Shown here: positions 19,904 to 29,336 of the stretch, in pieces | How positions within the stretch are numbered: position 1 is the stretch's first letter | How the letters are laid out: every line of letters begins with the position of its first letter | DNA from: a virus | Length of the DNA stretch: 64,000 bases | IMG/VR virus record: IMGVR_UViG_3300015360_000029 | Span: 1-64,000 of that record | Strand: one strand, 5' to 3' | The notes under the pieces: model-generated | Database searches by the model: none | Seen by the model: only the letters and a program-made list of their open reading frames with translations | Told to the model about the DNA's origin: nothing | Program-made: the position numbers and the translations under genes

Positions 19904-22900
19904 TTTGATTGCCTTATGATAGTAGGAGTCAACGCTTCAACTATCAAGATATCACTGAGCTTCGTGGCTGATTGAAGAATTTCATCAATTCCTGCTTCGA
20001 CAGTGAACATCGACCCGAATGAATTCGCGCTGTAGACTGGAACAAGAACGACAGAAGCCACATCAGCTGGCAACCGTTGATGAATCAAACTTAGCAATTC
20101 TGTAGCGTAGAACGTATCGCCGAAGTCCCAACCATCGATGTCGAAGTACGTGTTGATTACATTTAGAATTTCTTCTTTGATTCGTTCGTTCGTAAGTGTA
20201 GCCGATTGGGCGCGAACGACTTTGAATTGAGCACGAAGCTGAGCTTCAGCCAACCCGCCGAACATAAGCCGAAACTTACCAGGATGAAGGATTACTGTAT
20301 CGGAAAGCATTTTGTTTTCGAGCAAGTACCCGTATGAGTTCCGAAGCTCTAGCGGAGTCGGTGCCGATGGTGCCGAGTTCGATGTGCCGCGGACATAACT
20401 GATCACGTTGTCGTAATACCCACGAGTCATCACGTACGCATCGTGAATGTTTGTAACAGATGGATCAATGATGTTCGTGAACGGTGAAAAATGTTGCCAC
20501 ATGAAATCAAGCCCAGCATCGCCTGAACCAATCTTTGGCATCCGAAGGTTCCTGCCGAATGTACCTGTGCTATCGACAGTTGATCCAGCCGCCCAAGTTC
20601 CACCTGGGTTATCTATGAGAACTGTTGTTCCGATTAAGAAGTACTCGTACGAATTAGCTGCGAATGTTTCGAATTGGAGTAAACGGTCTGGAATCAAATC
20701 CCCAGAAGAATCTTCTTGGAGAAGATCTGTTGGGACAACTTCAAGCTGGTGGTAATCAATGACGCCGTTATCATCCCCGATAGACCCAACGACATCATAA
20801 ATCTGTGAAGCCCCAAGAACATCCCCGTCGGAATCAAGGTTCGATCGAAGAACTTTCACGTTATCGAATACACGCTTCTTTGTCTCGTTGTCAAGAAGCT
20901 GATCGACGCTATTGAACCAGAAATTCGTTGTTGGGGATTCAATAGCGATTCGCAAGTCACGTGAATGAACTTCGTATCCGATAACTGCTCCGCCAACAGA
21001 TTGTCGAATCTTGCGAACAAACACTATCCACGAATCTTCTTTTGTAGAAAGATCTGGGAACAGCGAAGATGCCGAAGCTGTGCTCGTCGTAAAGATTTGT
21101 GGATCACGCATCCCGCCCGCGTAATTCGGCATCATTTGGGTATCCATGATTTCCCACCAGCCGTTTAAATTCGCAGCTCTTGTTCCAAAAAGTGAGCGTT
21201 GCTGAAGTATTCCTGTCGCGCTCGTGTCAAGTACGAATGCATCACCGGCAGCGAAAGCGGTTGTATTGTTTTGAATTACTGTGAACATCGCGGCGCTGGA
21301 GCTGAAACCTGCTGGCTGGATGTTATACTGGTTCCCGATGGAGCCCGTTGGGAACGAACCGCGCATATTAGATCGTACAGCAAGGCTCTGCCCATCAGCC
21401 TGAACTTCGATGGTCCATACTTCACCAAAGATCCAGTACGCGCCTCCAACCCAACCAGTTGATGCCAACGAATTTGAAAGACTTACTGTCCCGCTGCCGA
21501 TACCGCGTAGCAATCGATTGTATCGCAGCCCGAAGTAATTCTGCTCCGCAACAGGCTGCAAGCCTGAACCAATGTCGCCTGGCGGGAATTTATTTACCCC
21601 GTCAATTGATCGCGGTAAAGTCGCATCGTAAATCCTACTGTCATCCTCTGGGAACAAGCTTGGATCATGAATCACCCCAAGAAGCGTGTTCGATGAATTA
21701 AGGATACGAGATAGCGGTTCACCGTACCAGTGCCGATCTATCAAACCCTGCATCGATGTCTTTTCTTTCAAAGATCCGTCATTGAACCCGGCAACGTACA
21801 TTCCATTCTTGTCGCGATATCGATCACCTCGGTTGTCTTCGATGAATTTCCTTCGAGGCGATGATACAATGCCTGCAGTACTAGGATCACTAGCTGAGAT
21901 GTGTAACATCATGTTCACAATGCCTGAAGTCTTAAGCAACGGTTCAATGATCTCGTCGATTAAACTTTTGCCAGATACAGATGTCGTTTGTGTTTTCAGC
22001 GAGATCTGATACTTCATCGTCAAATCGTCGCCAAAAAGTTTCACGTTTTCATACGTGCCGGAAGCGTCATTCCAGTCAATGTACTTCGGCTGACCGGCGA
22101 ATGTACGATTGATCGTCTTCAATCGAAGGATTGTTGGATCTTTCAACAAGTACGTATTGTAATCCTGCCCGTTCACCATTCTGTTCTGAGCGTAATACGT
22201 TGATGGTGCCGAGCGTCGGATATGCTCAATTGATTCTGTAGCTGAACCGTTCTGCATCGTCGATGTCAGATTGAATGACATCGTACACGTTTCAGTATTC
22301 CCGATCGATGATGTGTACTGGAATGTCATCGGTTGATTCTGAATCTTGTTCTTTTGAATCACAAGACTTCTGTTTGCAGATTGTCGCATCCAGAATCTAA
22401 ACACCCCTTGCGGCGCATCTGCGAAATCGCCGTCTCCGAACAAAACGGCAATTTGATCATTCTCACGCGAATCAACTTCGAACTTCTTTCGAGTTGATCG
22501 ATTGCTGTTGAACACGAGATTTTGCTCTGCTACAGTGTCGACTTGAGTCCAGCGCTCAGAAATCGCGCCGAGACTGTTGATCTTCTGGACCCAAACGTCT
22601 GTGTGATTCACGTTCGTCGGTGCAAAATCAAGGCGTCGATTTGGCAATTGTTCTGTGATGTCGTAGTCAATTCGAGTTAAAACACCTTGCTTCATGAACA
22701 GCAAGAATCCTGTGTAATCTGATCCGTCGCCGATTCCATCATTCGCGTAAATCAGACTCATCGATGAATTCGGATCTGGTTCACGTTCGAAAGGTCCGTT
22801 CTCATCAACGTCAGCTGGAACGACTTCCATCGGAAATGATTCGAGTCCTGTGTTCACGCTGAATGGTGAAACTCCGTTTGGAAAGGTATTTTGATTGTTG

Positions 22901-23451
22901 ATCAAAGAATACGTATCCATCACGACATCGCCAATTTGAACAGTCTTCTGAGGCTGCCCAAATCGCGATGATAGGATACGGTTCATCACAAGAATGAATT
23001 GTTCTTTCCAATTCGCGTTGTTCGGATCATTCCAAGCAATAGTTAAGTTCGAGAGATCAACGCCGCGCGAATCAAGCACGCGTTCAGAAGTGCTAACATC
23101 ATTGATCTTTGAAAGACCACGAACAGGAATGTTCCGAGTTGCTTTGTAGCTGATCAGCTTCGCTAGGCGAAGGATCGACTGCTTCCGCTGAGCAGTCGTA
23201 ATGAAGTTCTCGTGTGCCACCATGTCGACGCGGTACGCAAGCTGCTCAGCAACGTACGCGAACATCTCGAGCATCGAGATGAATTCTGATGACTGGATGT
23301 AGTCATTGAACTGCTCTGGGTAGTACGTTCGAGTATAGTCGACCAGCGACTGCTTTATGCTGTCGAAGTCGTAACTGACGAAACTTACGGCCGAGAACGC
23401 TTGATAAATTTTATCCCAAGACTCTGCTGTGTACGTGGTTCGAAGTGCCAT
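19900..23451 (-). CDS. 6: Baseplate wedge protein gp6-like, enlarged (1183 aa)
   Basis: The N-terminus ('YDFDSIKQSLVDYTRTYYPEQFNDYIQSSEFISMLEMFAYVAEQLAYRVDMVAHENFI...SILRLAKLISYKATR') is the hallmark of T4 gp6/baseplate J-type wedge proteins. At 1183 aa it is nearly twice T4 gp6 (660 aa). The extra length is a beta-rich insertion around 20700-21700, including one copy of the recurrent GD-F module ('FTVIQNNTTAFAAGDAFVLD'). The C-terminal 'NTYFDIDGWDFGDTFYATELLSLIHQRLP...VASVVLVP' is also gp6-like. gp6 dimers form the ring that holds the wedges around the hub. It is preceded by a late promoter at 23475-23482. Confidence 0.85.
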   Translation of the reverse strand: MALRTTYTAESWDKIYQAFSAVSFVSYDFDSIKQSLVDYTRTYYPEQFNDYIQSSEFISMLEMFAYVAEQLAYRVDMVAHENFITTAQRKQSILRLAKLISYKATRNIPVRGLSKINDVSTSERVLDSRGVDLSNLTIAWNDPNNANWKEQFILVMNRILSSRFGQPQKTVQIGDVVMDTYSLINNQNTFPNGVSPFSVNTGLESFPMEVVPADVDENGPFEREPDPNSSMSLIYANDGIGDGSDYTGFLLFMKQGVLTRIDYDITEQLPNRRLDFAPTNVNHTDVWVQKINSLGAISERWTQVDTVAEQNLVFNSNRSTRKKFEVDSRENDQIAVLFGDGDFADAPQGVFRFWMRQSANRSLVIQKNKIQNQPMTFQYTSSIGNTETCTMSFNLTSTMQNGSATESIEHIRRSAPSTYYAQNRMVNGQDYNTYLLKDPTILRLKTINRTFAGQPKYIDWNDASGTYENVKLFGDDLTMKYQISLKTQTTSVSGKSLIDEIIEPLLKTSGIVNMMLHISASDPSTAGIVSSPRRKFIEDNRGDRYRDKNGMYVAGFNDGSLKEKTSMQGLIDRHWYGEPLSRILNSSNTLLGVIHDPSLFPEDDSRIYDATLPRSIDGVNKFPPGDIGSGLQPVAEQNYFGLRYNRLLRGIGSGTVSLSNSLASTGWVGGAYWIFGEVWTIEVQADGQSLAVRSNMRGSFPTGSIGNQYNIQPAGFSSSAAMFTVIQNNTTAFAAGDAFVLDTSATGILQQRSLFGTRAANLNGWWEIMDTQMMPNYAGGMRDPQIFTTSTASASSLFPDLSTKEDSWIVFVRKIRQSVGGAVIGYEVHSRDLRIAIESPTTNFWFNSVDQLLDNETKKRVFDNVKVLRSNLDSDGDVLGASQIYDVVGSIGDDNGVIDYHQLEVVPTDLLQEDSSGDLIPDRLLQFETFAANSYEYFLIGTTVLIDNPGGTWAAGSTVDSTGTFGRNLRMPKIGSGDAGLDFMWQHFSPFTNIIDPSVTNIHDAYVMTRGYYDNVISYVRGTSNSAPSAPTPLELRNSYGYLLENKMLSDTVILHPGKFRLMFGGLAEAQLRAQFKVVRAQSATLTNERIKEEILNVINTYFDIDGWDFGDTFYATELLSLIHQRLPADVASVVLVPVYSANSFGSMFTVEAGIDEILQSATKLSDILIVEALTPTIIRQSK

Positions 23452-23474
23452 TGTGGTGTCCGTGATCGTGTCAG

Positions 23475-23482
23475 GTATTTAT
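23475..23482 (-). promoter_or_regulatory. T4-type late promoter for gp6
   Basis: Minus-strand ATAAATAC upstream of the gp6 start (23451). It overlaps the last codons of the small cargo gene ending at 23479. Confidence 0.65.
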
Positions 23483-23700
23483 GTCGGTAGTTGATCGTCA
23501 GGGATCGAACCTTTTCGGACGAGCCACATTCGCTTCATAGTCTCGATGTTCGAGAGTTCAAGGACCTTCTTCTTGTACGGTGCCGGGATGTAGTTCTCGT
23601 CGTCTTCCTCTTCATCGAGGTCGGACTTCCAGTTCCAAGTGATCTGCCCAGTCTCGTCTTCGATCTTGCCTTCGGCGATGAATTGTTTGAACGAGATCAT
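23479..23700 (-). CDS. Small acidic protein with T4-type capsid-targeting N-terminus (73 aa)
   Basis: It starts MISFKQFIAEGKIEDETGQI. The first ten residues match the T4 internal-protein capsid-targeting sequence (MKTYQEFIAEA type), with an I-A-E|G cleavage site for the gp21 protease. The remaining about 63 residues are acidic ('SDLDEEEDDENYIPAPYKKK') and end 'WLVRKGSIPDDQLPT'. The gene sits between gp25 and gp6 and its start overlaps the gp25 stop (ATGA). By analogy with T4 IPI-III it should be packaged inside the head, processed, and ejected with the DNA. The activity of the mature peptide is unknown. Confidence 0.65.
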   Translation of the reverse strand: MISFKQFIAEGKIEDETGQITWNWKSDLDEEEDDENYIPAPYKKKVLELSNIETMKRMWLVRKGSIPDDQLPT

Positions 23701-24074
23701 GATCCAACTGGAAATTCAAGTTTCAACGTTTCCGTGATGTTCAATTTCACGTATTCGACATCGATCATTGCTACGATTGCATTGTTATTTGGGAGCGGCA
23801 GAACAGCGATGTCGATCAAGCGAACTCGCGGGTCATAATTCATTACCATCATAAGATCTTCCTTGATAATGGAAATGCTTGTTTGATCTAGCGGTTCAAA
23901 AGCCATCAACGGGATTCGAGTTCCGAACTTAGGCTGCATCACACGTTCACCTGGAATTGTATAAATGTGGTTCAGCAGATCGCGTTTCACAGTCTCGACA
24001 TCGATTGTCGAGAAGGTCTTCCCGCCATTCTCGACATGAGCTTGTGTACTAAATCCACGATAGATTGATCTCAT
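23697..24074 (-). CDS. 25: Baseplate wedge protein gp25 (125 aa)
   Basis: Starting at ATG 24074 (AAGGA site) gives MRSIYRGFSTQ and a 125-aa protein, close to T4 gp25 (132 aa). The frame stays open upstream to 24137, but that part overlaps gp5 and lacks a ribosome site. The core 'VKRDLLNHIYTIPGERVMQPKFGTRIPLMAFEPLD' is the gp25/W-like lysozyme-derived fold, with the conserved GER and P-x-F-G-(S/T) motifs. gp25 joins the inner baseplate and helps trigger sheath contraction. It lies between gp5 and a capsid-tagged small gene. Confidence 0.9.
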   Translation of the reverse strand: MRSIYRGFSTQAHVENGGKTFSTIDVETVKRDLLNHIYTIPGERVMQPKFGTRIPLMAFEPLDQTSISIIKEDLMMVMNYDPRVRLIDIAVLPLPNNNAIVAMIDVEYVKLNITETLKLEFPVGS

Positions 24075-24078
24075 AATG

Positions 24079-25191
24079 TCATTCCTTCCAATTCTTGCCG
24101 CGCACGATCTTCGATATTGGACGCTTCCATGGTTCATGTGACGGGATTAATGATGGTTGATCAGCGCACGGCGCTAGTGCAGCTTCATTGCCATTCAAAT
24201 GAATCTGAGGTGCCGACTGCATCAGATTTCCGGCTGCAAGAATGTTGAACGTCTCGCCAGATGTGATGTTTACACCACCTGCGCCTGTGAGCGAAAGATC
24301 AGAGCACGCTTCTGCTCGTAATGATTCCGAAGCGTTCAAATTTAGATTCTTACCAGCGCTGATATTCACGTTCCCAAGCGCTTGCAAATTGAAGTCTCCA
24401 CCTGCGGACATGCTGATAGATTCAGCTGCGTATACATGAACATGCCCGTCGCGATCCATCTCTAGCCACGATCGACCTTGTGAAGTTGAAACATAGATTC
24501 GTTCATTCGCATCATCAAAGATAATCTGATGCCCTTCGGCTGTTTTGATTCGAACGCGAGCGCTTCCAGGATGATCTTGCATGATGATCGCGTGCCGACC
24601 TGGCGTAGTGATGCAATACGTCTGCGGATCAAGGCGCCCAATGTTTGAATCAGCAGATCGAATCACTCGCGGCGAATATCCTTCAGAATCCGTCTTTTCG
24701 TCTGTTGGCTGAGCTGCCATTCGTTCGTAAGCTCCGCGCGTTCGAGATATCGACGATGCAAGATCACCTTGGAATTGTGCCTTCAAATTCGTTGCCGTTG
24801 GCTCGATGATGCCACCGCTGTCAGATGTCGGTGCATCATCGTTCACATTTCTGCCAGCTGGAAGACTTCGATTACCGTGATCGGGGAAGAATGATCCCAT
24901 GTATACACGTTGATTGTAATCTCCGTACAAGAACCCAATTAAGACTTGAGCACCGAGTTTTGGAACAGCCCAGAATCCGTATGATACAGGCCCAGAAGAA
25001 GCAGCACTTGATCCGCCAGCTGGGTACCCATAAGCCTGTCCAGCCAGCGGCGAAACATACAGCACCCATGGGAGGATGTCAACGTTAGGATTCTGACCGT
25101 CGATAGATGGGCACCAAACTTTAATGCGACCCATCTCTTGTGGATCAGCGGTGTCAACAACAACCCCGTCAATAAGTCCTGAGTTTGCCAT
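24079..25191 (-). CDS. 5: Baseplate hub spike protein gp5-like, without lysozyme domain (370 aa)
   Basis: Residues about 1-100 form an OB-fold ('IDGVVVDTADPQEMGRIKVWCPS...PWVLYVSPLAG...FWAVPKLGAQVLIGFLYGDYNQRVYMG') typical of gp5/VgrG. The C-terminal half is a beta-helix with short repeats ('GDFNLQALGNVNISAGKNLNLNASESL...NITSGETFNILAAG'). T4 gp5 has a lysozyme domain between these parts; here the central part ('YERMAAQPTDEKTDSEGYSPRVIRS') is too short and lacks it. The stop/start overlaps the probable hub gene upstream (TGATG). It forms the membrane-piercing needle. Confidence 0.85.
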   Translation of the reverse strand: MANSGLIDGVVVDTADPQEMGRIKVWCPSIDGQNPNVDILPWVLYVSPLAGQAYGYPAGGSSAASSGPVSYGFWAVPKLGAQVLIGFLYGDYNQRVYMGSFFPDHGNRSLPAGRNVNDDAPTSDSGGIIEPTATNLKAQFQGDLASSISRTRGAYERMAAQPTDEKTDSEGYSPRVIRSADSNIGRLDPQTYCITTPGRHAIIMQDHPGSARVRIKTAEGHQIIFDDANERIYVSTSQGRSWLEMDRDGHVHVYAAESISMSAGGDFNLQALGNVNISAGKNLNLNASESLRAEACSDLSLTGAGGVNITSGETFNILAAGNLMQSAPQIHLNGNEAALAPCADQPSLIPSHEPWKRPISKIVRGKNWKE

Positions 25192-27284
25192 CAGGTTTTG
25201 ACCTTTTCAATCTTGGAACCGCCAAAGATGTTGTGTGAGTACAATTCTAATTCTTGCGTAAACAAATGTCCTGCGAAGATGTTCGTGACTTTGAAGATTA
25301 CGTAAAAGTTATTCGAGAGCACACTTGATGCGAACGTACCGTCCTGTAACGCTTCATTCGTCTTGAAATTGACAGCTGGTCCTTTGATGTTCACCTTTGC
25401 GAACACAGGCGCGACTGCGTATGATTTCGTACTCAACGGTTTCTGAATTGTGAATGCATTCCCAACTTGTGAGATGTCTGAATTTTCATTCAAGATATCC
25501 TTTTCCAGACTTTCACGATACTGCCCGCGGCTAATTACTCCACTTTCGGTAGTTGATTGTCCGGATGTCGATGGCGATGAAGCATCGCCAGTATGAAGCA
25601 GCAATTGTCCGATGTTGAACTTGCTCATGATCAACGGATTCCCTTTAATCGTCATAGCGACGACAATTGGCGAACCAGCATAGAACATCGAAAGATTCTT
25701 TGAGTACTGCAATGATTCTGCGATTCGCTGTTGGCTCATTGGTTTCGATGCAACTGAAGAAGTATACCTTGTAAAGTTATCGAGAGCACTCTTCGAATCA
25801 AGTGGTAGCACTAATGGGTCGAATTCTCGAGCGAATGATATCGCATCCGTCTTTGCTGCAGAGTCTGGGGTATCACCGCTGCTGTCAGTGACGTTCCTCA
25901 TTGCACTATCGCCAACTCTCATGTTCGAAGCAAGCAAGAATTGAAAGTCTTGAATCTTTACATCAAAATTCAAAATAGAATCGTTCTTACCTGTGAAGAT
26001 GAAGTCCCATTCTAGAAAGTCTTTTGGTTTTCTAATAGGCAGCCCGTTTTCATCAACAGAACTAAAATAGTATTGATTGTCGAGTTTTGATATATTGTTC
26101 GTCGACACGTCAGCATCTGTGAACAAGTTCGGAACTTGAAACTCGACAACATCGACGTGCACGACCATTGTGACATTATCAGTTGTGAGTCCTACAAGTT
26201 GCTTGAAGAACTTGATGATACCGCCTTGAACAGCATCGCTCTGTTTGAAGTTCCCCATCGCAGCGATCTCTGGAACAGTTTTGAAAATAGCTTCAAGAAC
26301 GTCAGTGATCAGCGCACCAGTGTTGGATGCGAAATACGAGCTTCGAATTTGACCGATTGTTTGGGACGATCCGACTGGTGGTTCTTTGATTGCTTCAGCA
26401 TCAGCTCTAGCTTTGTCAATCTGGTCTTTGAACAAAGTTTCAACAATCTTCCCAGTGTTAGATCCCGACAATTGAAACTTGTCCCAATCCTTTGGAATCG
26501 TGATCATGTATTGGACTTTGCGACCGATTTTTTTAGCAGTCCTGGATTCATTGAACTTGTTCACGATGCTTTGAACAGAGTCATAGTATTCGGTTGATTT
26601 TCGATTCAGCTCTTGTTCAAGGCTTGTGATCAATCCAAGCAAGGAATTATCAGATGACAAAGCATTCGTGGCTGTCGAGATCGTAAGAAATCGAGAATTC
26701 TGATTCACATCAAAATTCATGTTCGGCATGAATTCTAGAACGTAAGATCCCTTAGCATAATCAAGATTGATTTCCATTTGCTGAAGATGCATCGGAATCG
26801 TTTCAGTTTGAATTATGTCGGTACTTCCGTCAGGTTTATGCCCGACGAACATCACACGAAGCATGAACACGATCCCATCGTAATTCGTCTTCATCTGCGA
26901 ATCAAGCAACCACTGCATAAAATTCGCGAACGAAATTCCGACAGAATCGAGAACTGTCATCGACAGATCAGCTGCGAGATTCGATGGTGCTGCACCCTTA
27001 TGCAAACCATTAACGTATACATCGTACTTCAAACTTTCAACAGTGAATTGTGAGAATCGACGAGTATCAATTACTAGAAAGATTTCGTCTTTGCGGCCAT
27101 TAAAGATTACAGGCGCTCCGAGATACTTCGCATCGTCTATTGCTTTCAGCGACGATGCCATCGTATCTTTATCTTCCGAAGTGAATAATTTCGCAGTAAC
27201 TGTCGTTCGACAAGCAAGAAGAACGTAATGTATCGAATACGTTTGGAACTCGTCAAGCGGATTGAAAGGTGTTCCGTTTGCCAT
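25191..27284 (-). CDS. Probable baseplate hub protein (gp27-like position, 697 aa)
   Basis: It starts MANGTPFNPLDEFQTYSIHY. The N-terminal 'NPLDEFQTYSIHYVLLAC' and later 'FANFMQWLLDSQMKTNYDGIVFMLRVMFVGHK' are features of large T4-like phage hub-associated proteins. It lies directly between gp53 and the gp5 spike and overlaps both starts (TAATG and TGATG). gp27 and gp5 form one hub complex in T4, so position suggests a gp27-type role, but it is much longer than T4 gp27 (391 aa) and I cannot show homology by eye. The central region (about 225-265) is helical and charged. Confidence 0.6.
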   Translation of the reverse strand: MANGTPFNPLDEFQTYSIHYVLLACRTTVTAKLFTSEDKDTMASSLKAIDDAKYLGAPVIFNGRKDEIFLVIDTRRFSQFTVESLKYDVYVNGLHKGAAPSNLAADLSMTVLDSVGISFANFMQWLLDSQMKTNYDGIVFMLRVMFVGHKPDGSTDIIQTETIPMHLQQMEINLDYAKGSYVLEFMPNMNFDVNQNSRFLTISTATNALSSDNSLLGLITSLEQELNRKSTEYYDSVQSIVNKFNESRTAKKIGRKVQYMITIPKDWDKFQLSGSNTGKIVETLFKDQIDKARADAEAIKEPPVGSSQTIGQIRSSYFASNTGALITDVLEAIFKTVPEIAAMGNFKQSDAVQGGIIKFFKQLVGLTTDNVTMVVHVDVVEFQVPNLFTDADVSTNNISKLDNQYYFSSVDENGLPIRKPKDFLEWDFIFTGKNDSILNFDVKIQDFQFLLASNMRVGDSAMRNVTDSSGDTPDSAAKTDAISFAREFDPLVLPLDSKSALDNFTRYTSSVASKPMSQQRIAESLQYSKNLSMFYAGSPIVVAMTIKGNPLIMSKFNIGQLLLHTGDASSPSTSGQSTTESGVISRGQYRESLEKDILNENSDISQVGNAFTIQKPLSTKSYAVAPVFAKVNIKGPAVNFKTNEALQDGTFASSVLSNNFYVIFKVTNIFAGHLFTQELELYSHNIFGGSKIEKVKT

Positions 27285-27655
27285 TATACGATCGGGAGGA
27301 TTGAAATTGGAACTTCGCGCTTCGATGGTACGCCACCAATTTTATTTGACATGATTGTTTTGATTCTGTCAATTGTCGGAATGTACAAGATCATTCCTTC
27401 TGTGATTTCCGAAGATGGATCAAGAATGTTGTTGTATTGTGCAACAACCCACCAATATCGCGGCTCGTCAAGAAATGTTGCGGTTATCCAATCAAGTCGA
27501 CCAACAAATTTCTTCTCTACAATGTAAGTTGTATCATCAGAATTCATTGGGAACACGACACGTTCCCACCATTCGATAGCTATTGGATTCACCTCAGTGG
27601 TACCACCGGCGCTGTATCGTGATGTTCGAATTTGGGTGCTATTCTTTTCAGCCAT
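27284..27655 (-). CDS. 53: Baseplate wedge protein gp53-like (123 aa)
   Basis: A 123-aa protein with 'TYIVEKKFVGRLDWITATFLDEPRYWWVVAQYNNILDPSSEITEGMILYIPTIDRI'. The 'D-x-I-x...Y-W-x-V-x-x-N-I-x-D-P...G-x-x-L-x-I-P' pattern is the LysM-like core of T4 gp53, and the length is close to the C-terminal part of T4 gp53 (196 aa). It sits between the tube cap and the hub gene in a tightly packed baseplate operon. gp53 helps join the wedges into the baseplate ring. Confidence 0.8.
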   Translation of the reverse strand: MAEKNSTQIRTSRYSAGGTTEVNPIAIEWWERVVFPMNSDDTTYIVEKKFVGRLDWITATFLDEPRYWWVVAQYNNILDPSSEITEGMILYIPTIDRIKTIMSNKIGGVPSKREVPISILPIV

Positions 27656-27656
27656 G

Positions 27657-29336
27657 TTATGGTCCTAGGGCAGCGAGCTGCTCTGTAGCTCTTTGGAAAT
27701 CACCTGATGCTCTTTTTATATCTGAAATTGCAGCATCGAGTTCTAAATTTATAGCAAACATTTCAGCTTTAGTGGTCGCTGCTGCCAGACGCGGTTCAAG
27801 GCTGTTATATTGAGCTTTGTGAAATTGAAGTTCTTTGATAACTACACCAATTTCGTTGTTAAGAGCACTCTTCTTAGCTTCAATTTCTGAGGAAGTTAAA
27901 GCTGGTGCAGGTTGTGCTGCAGGTTGTGCTGCTGACACAGATACAGCTGGTGCCACCTCAATAGATCCAGATTCGCCAGCACCGGATTCAGAAGCGGCCG
28001 TCTTCAATTCTGAAATAGCAGGTGTAACAAGATCAGGGATTACATTACCTCGACCGCCTTTAACAGAATCGCCAAGCCCAGCAAAAACTCTTTGTGCTGA
28101 ATCGATATCGGAACGTATCCCACGTCCTCGGCCCCCATTTGGAACTGATTGAGCTTCTTGTTGAGGGATCTCATTTGTAGAAGTTCCAAAGTTCTGGCCT
28201 TCGTATCGAGATTTCGTATCGGCTGTTGGTTGCCCATAAGCATCAATCATGTTCCCGAGAAGGTAATCTTCAAGACTGAATTGATTGAATTCTTTTGTGC
28301 TGAAGCTCTCGACAAGTTGAATTGAAAGTTGGATTACCGTTGGGAACGGGATGTTTGAAGCTGATTCATCTGGCGACATTGCTGGGATGTAATCTACATC
28401 TTTCGGCCAATTCCAACTCAGTGACGTAATGACAACTGGCACCTCGCCGATCATCGATTTCCTGAATCCACGAAACTTCAAAACAGGTGGTGGCGCGCCA
28501 AGTCTGTTCTTGAATCGACCAGATTCGAGTGTGTGATCACCAAAGAACGGCATCGTCCAGCCGCGCAGCCAGTTCAAGTTCTTCAAGTTCAAAGATGCTT
28601 CGGCTGATGTTCGTGAAATAAATGTAGCATTCATTTGCCATTGAACACTTTCAGTGCCTTTATACTTTTGAAAAGAACCTGGGAACTGTGATGGGGATAC
28701 AGCTTCGTATGATACTGACCGATTCTCAACGATCTCTGGCATCACTATGAATTCAATGATCTCACGAGTGATGGTATTTTCAAGAACAACCAAATGCGAA
28801 CGATCTTCTCCAGCATCTTGAATTTTGATTACTTCGTTCACAGATTGTGCTGTCGCTGTCACATCAAGACTGCTGCCGCCGAATCCGAGTCCGAAAGTGT
28901 TCCCGCCAAGAGCTCCGAACAAATTTGGTGGGGCAAATTGGGTAGGAGCAGTTCCACCTAAAAGGCTAGCTGTTGATGGCAGCTTTGATCCTAAATTTTG
29001 AAAAGAATTTATTCCATTCGTAAATCTATTTTTTAGATCAGATATACCTTCTCCAACTTTAGTGCCAAGATCTGAAACAAACATTCCAACTGCGCGGTAT
29101 GCTTCACCTCGTCCCTTTGCTTGTTGGAGACTCGACATAGCTGCTAACCGATTTTGAGCTCGTTCGACAAATTCGGCAGGGGCCTGACCATTTTCAACCG
29201 CTGCCGCGAGTTCCCGAAGATCGTTTTCATCTTGTGTGGGAGTATCGACCCCCGGTAACAACAGATACCCACCAACAAGGTTCTCAGAATTACTGCCTAA
29301 GATGCTTGTGTTAAAGGTTGAATCTGGAATTTCCAT
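27657..29336 (-). CDS. Baseplate tail-tube cap/initiator, gp48/gp54-like (559 aa)
   Basis: The conserved middle ('LENTITREIIEFIVMPEIVENRSVSYEAVSPSQFPG...GTESVQWQMNATFISRT...LRGWTMPFFG...LGAPPPVLKFRGF...IGEVPVVITSLSWNWPKDVDYIP') is the tube-initiator type found in T4-like baseplates (gp48/gp54). The N-terminus (1-170) and the C-terminus (about 400-559, Ala/Gln-rich with a coiled-coil-like 'SEIEAKKSALNNEIGVVIKELQ') are low-complexity extensions. Its start overlaps the stop of the upstream nucleotidyltransferase gene (TAATG). It should cap the hub and nucleate tail-tube growth. Confidence 0.7.
   Translation of the reverse strand: MEIPDSTFNTSILGSNSENLVGGYLLLPGVDTPTQDENDLRELAAAVENGQAPAEFVERAQNRLAAMSSLQQAKGRGEAYRAVGMFVSDLGTKVGEGISDLKNRFTNGINSFQNLGSKLPSTASLLGGTAPTQFAPPNLFGALGGNTFGLGFGGSSLDVTATAQSVNEVIKIQDAGEDRSHLVVLENTITREIIEFIVMPEIVENRSVSYEAVSPSQFPGSFQKYKGTESVQWQMNATFISRTSAEASLNLKNLNWLRGWTMPFFGDHTLESGRFKNRLGAPPPVLKFRGFRKSMIGEVPVVITSLSWNWPKDVDYIPAMSPDESASNIPFPTVIQLSIQLVESFSTKEFNQFSLEDYLLGNMIDAYGQPTADTKSRYEGQNFGTSTNEIPQQEAQSVPNGGRGRGIRSDIDSAQRVFAGLGDSVKGGRGNVIPDLVTPAISELKTAASESGAGESGSIEVAPAVSVSAAQPAAQPAPALTSSEIEAKKSALNNEIGVVIKELQFHKAQYNSLEPRLAAATTKAEMFAINLELDAAISDIKRASGDFQRATEQLAALGP

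Noticed and set aside
23475-23700. Alternative idea that 23479-23700 is a gp25 C-terminal extension
   Set aside because: It has its own ATG overlapping the gp25 stop and a distinct capsid-tag N-terminus.
24075-24137. Longer N-terminus for gp25
   Set aside because: The extra 21 residues overlap the end of gp5, lack a ribosome site and are absent from gp25 family members; ATG 24074 has AAGGA.
26136-26597. Plus-strand open frame of 153 codons
   Set aside because: Antisense to the hub gene, which has clear coding features; no start signals.
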